Assembly (NCBI GenBank): GCA_036387915.1
Contig: DASVSV010000535.1
Coordinates: 1 to 9,133 of the forward strand
DNA from: QHVT01 sp036387915
GTDB lineage: Bacteria > Acidobacteriota > Thermoanaerobaculia > Gp7-AA8
DNA: 9,133 nt
Direction: 5' to 3'
The position numbers and the translations under genes are program-made. This document shows positions 5,558-9,133 of this stretch, piece by piece; position 1 is the stretch's first letter; each line of letters starts with the position of its first letter. A model generated the notes under the pieces. That model did not search any database, had not been told where the DNA came from, and worked only from the letters and a program-made list of their open reading frames with translations.

Positions 5558-7621
5558 ATGGCCTTCAGTGACGCCAACAAATACCTCACCATCACCACGC
5601 CGCTTGGCGCGGACAAACTCATCATCCAGAGCGTGCACGGCGAGGAGCGGATCTCCGGGCTGTTCCACTTTTTCCTGGAGATGAAGTCTGAGGAGAAGGC
5701 GCTCGACTTTGCGGCCATCGTCGGGAAGAGCGCCACCATCAAGATCGCGCTGGCGGACGGTTCGACCACGCGCTACGTCAACGGCATCGTGGGGCGGTTC
5801 GTGCAGGCCGGCGGCGACGCGCGTTTCTACACGTATCACGCCGAGCTCCATCCGTGGTTCTGGCTGATGTCGATGAGCGTCGACTGCCGCATCTGGCAGA
5901 ACAAGACCGTGATCGAGATCGTCACCGGCCTTTTCGACGAGCTCGGGTTCACCGACTACAAGAACTCCACCACCGGCACGTACACGGCTCTCGAATATTG
6001 CGTGCAGTACAACGAGAGCGCGTTCGCGTTCGTGTCGCGGCTGCTCGAAGACGCGGGGATCTTCTATACCTTCGAGCACGCGGACGGGAAGCACACCCTC
6101 GTGCTCGCGGATGCGTCGTCTGCCTTTACCGATTGTCCCGGCGCCGCCACCGTGGATTACGCGACATACGGATTGTGGGCGCAGCAGAACGTCGTCACGT
6201 CATTGACCATCGAGCAGGCCGTGATTCCGGGCAAATATGCCGTTGACGATTTCGGATTCGAGACGCCGTCGACGGACCTGATGGGCTCCACCGACAGCAC
6301 CAAGGCCACCAACGGCAGCACGCGCCGGATTTACGAATATCCCGGCGGCTTCGTGAAGAAAGACGCCTCCGACGCCAAGGCCAAGCTGCGCATGGAGGAA
6401 AGGGAGGTGCCGCACAAGAGCCTGCGCGGCACGAGCTTCGTCCGCGCTTGGTATCCGGGCGCGAAGTCGACGCTGGCCAAACATTATCGCGACGACGTCA
6501 ACGCCGCGTACGCGATTGCACGCGTTTCGCACACTGCCACGCTCGACGGCTATTCGAACTCATTCGAGGCATTCCCCGCCGACCTCACCTACCGCCCGCC
6601 GCGCAGCACGCGAAAGCCGGTCATTCCCGGCACACAGACCGCCATCGTAGTCGGCAAATCGGGCGAGGAGATCTGGACCGATAAATACGGCCGCGTGAAA
6701 GTGCAGTTTCATTGGGACCAGAAGGGCAAAAATGACGAGAACAGTTCCTGCTGGATTCGCGTCGCACAAGGGTGGGCCGGGAAATCGTGGGGACAGATGT
6801 TCCTGCCGCGCATCGGGCAGGAAGTGGTGGTCAGCTTTCTCGAAGGCGATCCCGATCGTCCGCTAATTACAGGGTCGGTCTACAACGCCGAACAGACCGT
6901 CCCTTACACGCTGCCTGCCGACCAGACCAAGAGCACCATCAAGAGCAACGTCTCCAAGGGCGGCGGCGGCTTCAATGAATTCCGCTTCGAGGACAAGAAG
7001 GATTCGGAAGAGGTGTTCCTGCAGGCGCAGAAGGACCTCAATACCGTCGTCAAGCACGACGAGACGCACAAGGTCGGCACGCTCGAGAAAGACGGCGAAG
7101 GGAATCAGACCGTCACCGTCCACAACAACCGCACCGTCACCCTGACCAAAGGCACCGACAAATTGCAGGTCAAGGAAGGCGATCGCGACATCGACGTCGA
7201 CAAGGGCAACGAGACCCACGACGTGGCCGGCACACGCGACGTCACCGTCACCAAGAAAGAGACGCACACGAACAAGGACGAGTTCGAACAGAAGGTGACG
7301 AAGAATTACACCCTCAAGATCGACGGCGACCTGGCCATTACTGTGGCCGGCAAGATCACCATCAAGTCCACCGGCGACATGGCTCTCGAATCGAGCGCCA
7401 ATCTCACCGCCAAGGCAACGGCCGATCTCAAGACCCAAGGCATGAACATCACCAACAAGGCCACCACCGACCTGAAGAACGAGGCCATGAACGTCACCAA
7501 CAAAGCCTCGGTGAACATGACCAATGAAGGCGCAATGGCAACGACCAAAGCATCCGGCATGCACACCGTGGAAGCGGGCGGCATCCTCACCGTCAAAGGC
7601 TCGCTGGTAAAGATCAACTGA
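5558..7621 (+). CDS. vgrG: Type VI secretion system spike protein VgrG
   Basis: 687 residues, near the usual length of a VgrG without a catalytic extension. Residues about 8-345 form the gp27/GPD-like hub, with YCVQYNESAFAFVSRLLEDA (147-166) and IFYTFEHADGKHTLVL typical of the family. Residues about 360-445 are the gp5 OB-fold, with the signature EIWTDKYGRVKVQFHWD, CWIRVAQGWAGKSWG, PRIGQEVVVSFLEGDPDRP and ITGSVYN. The KGGGGFNEFRFEDKKDSEEV stretch (467-486) leads into the triple-stranded beta-helix needle (about 490-687). The needle ends in four 15-16-residue repeats (620-680) and then GSLVKIN. It would form the trimeric tip of the Hcp tube that punctures target cells. Its stop overlaps the nuclease start as TGATG, so the two are co-translated and the nuclease is its probable cargo. 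No PAAR gene is seen nearby. Confidence 0.97.
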   Translation: MAFSDANKYLTITTPLGADKLIIQSVHGEERISGLFHFFLEMKSEEKALDFAAIVGKSATIKIALADGSTTRYVNGIVGRFVQAGGDARFYTYHAELHPWFWLMSMSVDCRIWQNKTVIEIVTGLFDELGFTDYKNSTTGTYTALEYCVQYNESAFAFVSRLLEDAGIFYTFEHADGKHTLVLADASSAFTDCPGAATVDYATYGLWAQQNVVTSLTIEQAVIPGKYAVDDFGFETPSTDLMGSTDSTKATNGSTRRIYEYPGGFVKKDASDAKAKLRMEEREVPHKSLRGTSFVRAWYPGAKSTLAKHYRDDVNAAYAIARVSHTATLDGYSNSFEAFPADLTYRPPRSTRKPVIPGTQTAIVVGKSGEEIWTDKYGRVKVQFHWDQKGKNDENSSCWIRVAQGWAGKSWGQMFLPRIGQEVVVSFLEGDPDRPLITGSVYNAEQTVPYTLPADQTKSTIKSNVSKGGGGFNEFRFEDKKDSEEVFLQAQKDLNTVVKHDETHKVGTLEKDGEGNQTVTVHNNRTVTLTKGTDKLQVKEGDRDIDVDKGNETHDVAGTRDVTVTKKETHTNKDEFEQKVTKNYTLKIDGDLAITVAGKITIKSTGDMALESSANLTAKATADLKTQGMNITNKATTDLKNEAMNVTNKASVNMTNEGAMATTKASGMHTVEAGGILTVKGSLVKIN
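7415..7597 (+). repeat. In-frame 15-codon repeats in the VgrG needle
   Basis: Residues 620-634, 635-649, 650-664 and 665-680 align as ATADLKTQGMNITNK, ATTDLKNEAMNVTNK, ASVNMTNEGAMATTK and ASGMHTVEAGGILTVK. Each unit starts with Ala and ends with Lys, giving a regularly spaced lysine on the beta-helix. The DNA copies have diverged, so this is an old structural repeat, not a recent tandem duplication. Confidence 0.75.
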
Positions 7622-8331
7622 TGGCACCACCAATCGCATACACCACCGCCAACGTCACCCTCGGCTTCCCGAACGTGAAAGCCGTGACGGCGAACGTCGT
7701 CACCAGCGCCAAAGCCACGCTGCGCTCCAACAACATGACCGGCGGCTCGGGCGCGTCGGGCTCGATCAATCCTCCGGGCTGGGGCGGCGGAATCTGTCCG
7801 ATTCACCACAATCGCGGTCACCTGATCGGCAACAACCTCGGCGGACCGGGCAACGTCGCGAACAACCTCGTCACGCTCGTCGCCGGGACGAATCACCCGA
7901 TCATGTACGACTACGAATACATGGTCCGAGATTTTGTGCTCAACAACAGCGGACGCGAGCCGTTCGAGTACCTCGTCGAGTGCACGTACGGCACGACCGA
8001 TTACACGCTGACGCCGGGCTTCACGGTTCCGGGTGCGGCCGGGAACCCGTTCTGTCTCTTCCCCGCGCCGGCCGTGCTGCTGCTGTCGCTCAAGGACACG
8101 AACGGCACCAGCATCACCATCAACAACCTGGTCGGCGGATCGTGGAACCAGCAGCGGCTGTCGCAGTTCTATACACACATGATGGTCGGCGAGAAGCTGA
8201 AGGTGCTGAACGGAGTGTTCAAGGAGTACAGCGGTCACACGCATTACACGAACAACTGCTGGTCCGTGACGCATGACGCAACGGTGCTTGCCACTGGCGC
8301 CACGAATTACGCGACCGGCCTTGGGTATTGA
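7621..8331 (+). CDS. DNA/RNA non-specific endonuclease, probable VgrG-borne toxin
   Basis: 236 residues. The core matches the beta-beta-alpha-metal (NucA / Endonuclease_NS_2-like) nuclease fold: NRGHLIGNNLGG (64-75, general base H67), NNLVTLVAGTNHPIMYDYE (81-99, with N82/N91 as likely metal-site residues and E99). These are followed by FEYLVECTYG. The first position of the usual DRGH is Asn here, which occurs in this family and need not inactivate it. There is no signal peptide, PAAR or MIX motif; the N-terminal 60 residues are Thr/Asn/Gly-rich and may be the docking segment. The ATG overlaps the vgrG stop (TGATG), the classic position of a cognate effector. Expected action is degradation of nucleic acid in the target cytoplasm. 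No immunity gene follows: 8332-9014 has no convincing ORF. Confidence 0.9.
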   Translation: MAPPIAYTTANVTLGFPNVKAVTANVVTSAKATLRSNNMTGGSGASGSINPPGWGGGICPIHHNRGHLIGNNLGGPGNVANNLVTLVAGTNHPIMYDYEYMVRDFVLNNSGREPFEYLVECTYGTTDYTLTPGFTVPGAAGNPFCLFPAPAVLLLSLKDTNGTSITINNLVGGSWNQQRLSQFYTHMMVGEKLKVLNGVFKEYSGHTHYTNNCWSVTHDATVLATGATNYATGLGY

Positions 8332-8506
8332 TGGGCTGCGTTCCAATACGCGTAAGTGATGTCATTTTGAGCGCGTGACGGCGTGGCGCCGCGCCTGCGG
8401 AAGAAACGGGTGCACGACTGTCGCCCGCTACGCGCGCTGGAATCAAAGGCAGCTTGTTCCCCCGGCTGAGCCGGGGGCTACTTCCTGAAGCCCGCTACGC
8501 GGGCAA

Positions 8507-8554
8507 GTCTGCCGCCGTCGGCGTCGCGCGCGGTCAGGTCTGCCGCCGTCGGCG
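8507..8554. repeat. 17-base direct repeat pair
   Basis: GTCTGCCGCCGTCGGCG occurs at 8507-8523 and 8538-8554, 31 bases apart. Each copy contains an imperfect CGCCG/CGGCG dyad. It lies between the two 'CCCCCGGC' palindromes. Confidence 0.8.
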
Positions 8555-8733
8555 GCTGTAGAAAATAGCCCCCGGCTTCAGGGCGTGTTGCTCAGCTCCT
8601 GTTTCGGCAGACGGACGATTTTGGAGTGTCGAAATCGAGCTCTATTGCGCAGCGGCGACGTGTTCGTGGGACACATCGCGAATTCTGTGCACCTGCGAAG
8701 CGCAGAAATCGCTCCGCGGGGTTTGGGCAACAA

Positions 8734-8814
8734 GCCCTTCAGCCGGGGGTGGTACGTCCCACCTAACCAGCCCGCGTTAGCGGGCGACAGTACCGGGAGT
8801 TTCTTGGAAGCCGC
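8734..8814. repeat. Long inverted repeat, left arm
   Basis: Bases 8769-8814 equal the reverse complement of 8926-8971 over 46 bases with one mismatch (8793). Similarity continues outward with small indels through the 'AGCCGGGGG' and 'GGTACGT' blocks. The arm contains its own hairpin GCCCGC-GTTA-GCGGGC (8770-8785). Confidence 0.85.
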
Positions 8815-8836
8815 AGGGCATGCACCCGCGGCGCGT

Positions 8837-8907
8837 CGTGGAGCGGTGGGTTTCAGCCCACCGAAGGGCGGCGGGAGCTGCGGCGGGCTAAAGCCCGCCG
8901 CTCCACG
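8837..8907. repeat. Nested palindromes between the long inverted repeat arms
   Basis: CGTGGAGCGG (8837-8846) is the exact inverse of CCGCTCCACG (8898-8907). Inside are two hairpins: GGTGGG...CCCACC (8845-8862) and a 10-bp stem GCGGCGGGCT / AGCCCGCCGC (8880-8901). The ensemble resembles two REP units facing each other. Confidence 0.8.
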
Positions 8908-8925
8908 CGTTTTTCGTGAATCGTG

Positions 8926-9014
8926 GCGGCTTCCAAGAAACTCCCGTTACTGTCGCCCGCTAACGCGGGCTGTTAGAGGTTGGTACGTACCAACCCCCGG
9001 CTGGAAGCCGGGGG
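8926..9014. repeat. Long inverted repeat, right arm, ending in a perfect hairpin
   Basis: Partner of the 8734-8814 arm. It also holds a perfect 14-base palindrome TTGGTACGTACCAA (8980-8993) and a perfect 9-bp hairpin CCCCCGGCT-GGA-AGCCGGGGG (8994-9014). The last base of that hairpin directly abuts the inferred end of the group II intron. Confidence 0.85.
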
Positions 9015-9054
9015 ATCGGGATAGGAGGGCGCCTCGCGGCGCACCCCCTCCCAC

Positions 9055-9086
9055 ACCACCGTGCATGCGGGTCCGCACACGGCGGT
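9055..9086 (-). ncRNA. Group II intron domain V, CGC catalytic triad
   Basis: Minus-strand folding gives a 9-bp lower stem (9086-9078 with 9055-9063, one G.U pair at 9083/9058). A two-base bulge on the 3' strand (9064-9065), a 4-bp upper stem (9077-9074 with 9066-9069) and a GACC tetraloop complete it. The lower stem, two-base 3' bulge and short capped upper stem are the diagnostic domain V layout. The wobble-centred triad is C9084-G9083-C9082, i.e. CGC rather than AGC, as known for bacterial group IIC introns. Confidence 0.75.
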
Positions 9087-9094
9087 TCGGATGG

Positions 9095-9133
9095 TTATGC
9101 CTTTGCGGCGAGTCGGACAAGGTGCAGCGAGTC
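9095..9133 (-). CDS. Possible last codons of the intron-encoded reverse transcriptase/maturase
   Basis: An open frame enters from the window edge and reads DSLHLVRLAAKA followed by TAA, six bases before the first base (G9088) of the domain V region. Intron-encoded proteins often stop shortly before domain V, so the position fits, but twelve residues are too few to identify the protein. The frame could be chance. Confidence 0.3.
   Translation of the reverse strand, partial: DSLHLVRLAAKA

Larger units (their letters stand above)
8332..9014. repeat. Gene-free island of REP-like palindromes
   Basis: No credible CDS or RNA gene is seen over 683 bases. Bases 8332-8457 and 8582-8733 show nothing I recognise. 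The rest is stacked palindromes: CCCCCGGC-TGA-GCCGGGGG (8459-8477), GCCCGC-TAC-GCGGGC (8490-8504), and TAGCCCCCGGCTTCAG (8566-8581), which is a near inverted copy of 8466-8480. The nested inverted repeat at 8734-9014 is listed separately. No intrinsic terminator with a clear T-tract follows the nuclease stop. Confidence 0.8.
9015..9133 (-). mobile_element. Group II intron, 3' portion (domains V and VI), continues beyond window
   Basis: Read on the minus strand, a domain V hairpin (9086 to 9055) is followed by a domain VI-like hairpin: GGAGG/CCTCC and GCGCC/GGCGC stems with a GCGA tetraloop, about 9051 to 9025. The 3' terminus is TATCCCGAT, ending at 9015 and fitting the 'AY' end of group II introns. 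The 5' part, including any reverse transcriptase, would lie to the right of the window. An obvious bulged branch-point A was not pinned down, as in some hydrolytic introns. Whether the copy is intact cannot be seen here. Confidence 0.75.

Noticed and set aside
5519..6094. Upstream extension of the papain-like gene
   Set aside because: It runs antisense through the vgrG hub domain, which is unmistakable on the plus strand.
6863..7639. Minus-strand open frame opposite the VgrG needle
   Set aside because: Val/Gly/Leu-rich mirror of the repetitive beta-helix codons, with no independent support.
8219..8446. Small minus-strand frame as a possible immunity gene
   Set aside because: It overlaps the nuclease C-terminus antisense, is Arg/Ser-rich and has no evident start signal.
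8459..8477. Intrinsic terminator for the vgrG-nuclease transcript
   Set aside because: The stem is strong but followed by CTACTTCC, not a T-tract, and it lies 128 bases from the stop among many similar palindromes.
8459..8581. CRISPR-like reading of the repeated GC palindromes
   Set aside because: Repeats are too few, unequal in spacing and in both orientations. They fit REP-like elements better.

Overview
The window is GC-rich bacterial DNA (by eye about 65% G+C, strong G/C third-position bias). It has tightly packed operons with 1-4 base start/stop overlaps and gaps filled by REP-like palindromes. Taxonomy can only be inferred. A plant-type polyphenol oxidase, a PKMT-like methyltransferase, an orphan VgrG island, abundant 'GCGGCGGC...GCCGCCGC' palindromes and a group II intron end together fit a soil Acidobacteriota-like genome; a myxobacterium or another soil lineage is possible.

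Layout. (1) Positions 1-1467, minus strand: a Tat-exported tyrosinase/polyphenol oxidase whose 3' end lies outside the window. (2) Positions 1468-1776: a gap holding the tyrosinase ribosome binding site and an inverted pair of 31-base REP-like palindromes. (3) Positions 1777-5518, minus strand: five genes that read as one translationally coupled operon. In transcription order they are a putative papain-fold cysteine protease/deamidase (4910-5518), a protein with an alpha-helical N-terminus, Ala-rich linker and beta-sandwich module (4303-4908), a LysM / beta-sandwich / peptidoglycan-binding protein (3629-4303), a stand-alone beta-sandwich protein (3330-3632), and a PKMT-like SAM methyltransferase (1777-3333). 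(4) Positions 5558-8331, plus strand, divergent from the operon across only 39 bases: a complete VgrG spike gene and, overlapping its stop codon, a DNA/RNA non-specific endonuclease. (5) Positions 8332-9014: no gene seen, but dense palindromes, a 17-base direct repeat and a long nested inverted repeat. (6) Positions 9015-9133, minus strand: the 3' end of a group II intron (domains V and VI, possibly the last codons of its reverse transcriptase), continuing past the window.

How it works together. Regions 3 and 4 look like an orphan VgrG cargo island of a type VI secretion system: a spike, a nuclease as likely effector, a second candidate effector (the papain-like protein), three proteins with a shared beta-sandwich module that may be adaptors or cargo carriers, and a predicted protein methyltransferase. 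No PAAR protein, T6SS sheath/baseplate gene or recognisable immunity gene is visible. The tyrosinase appears unrelated to the island.
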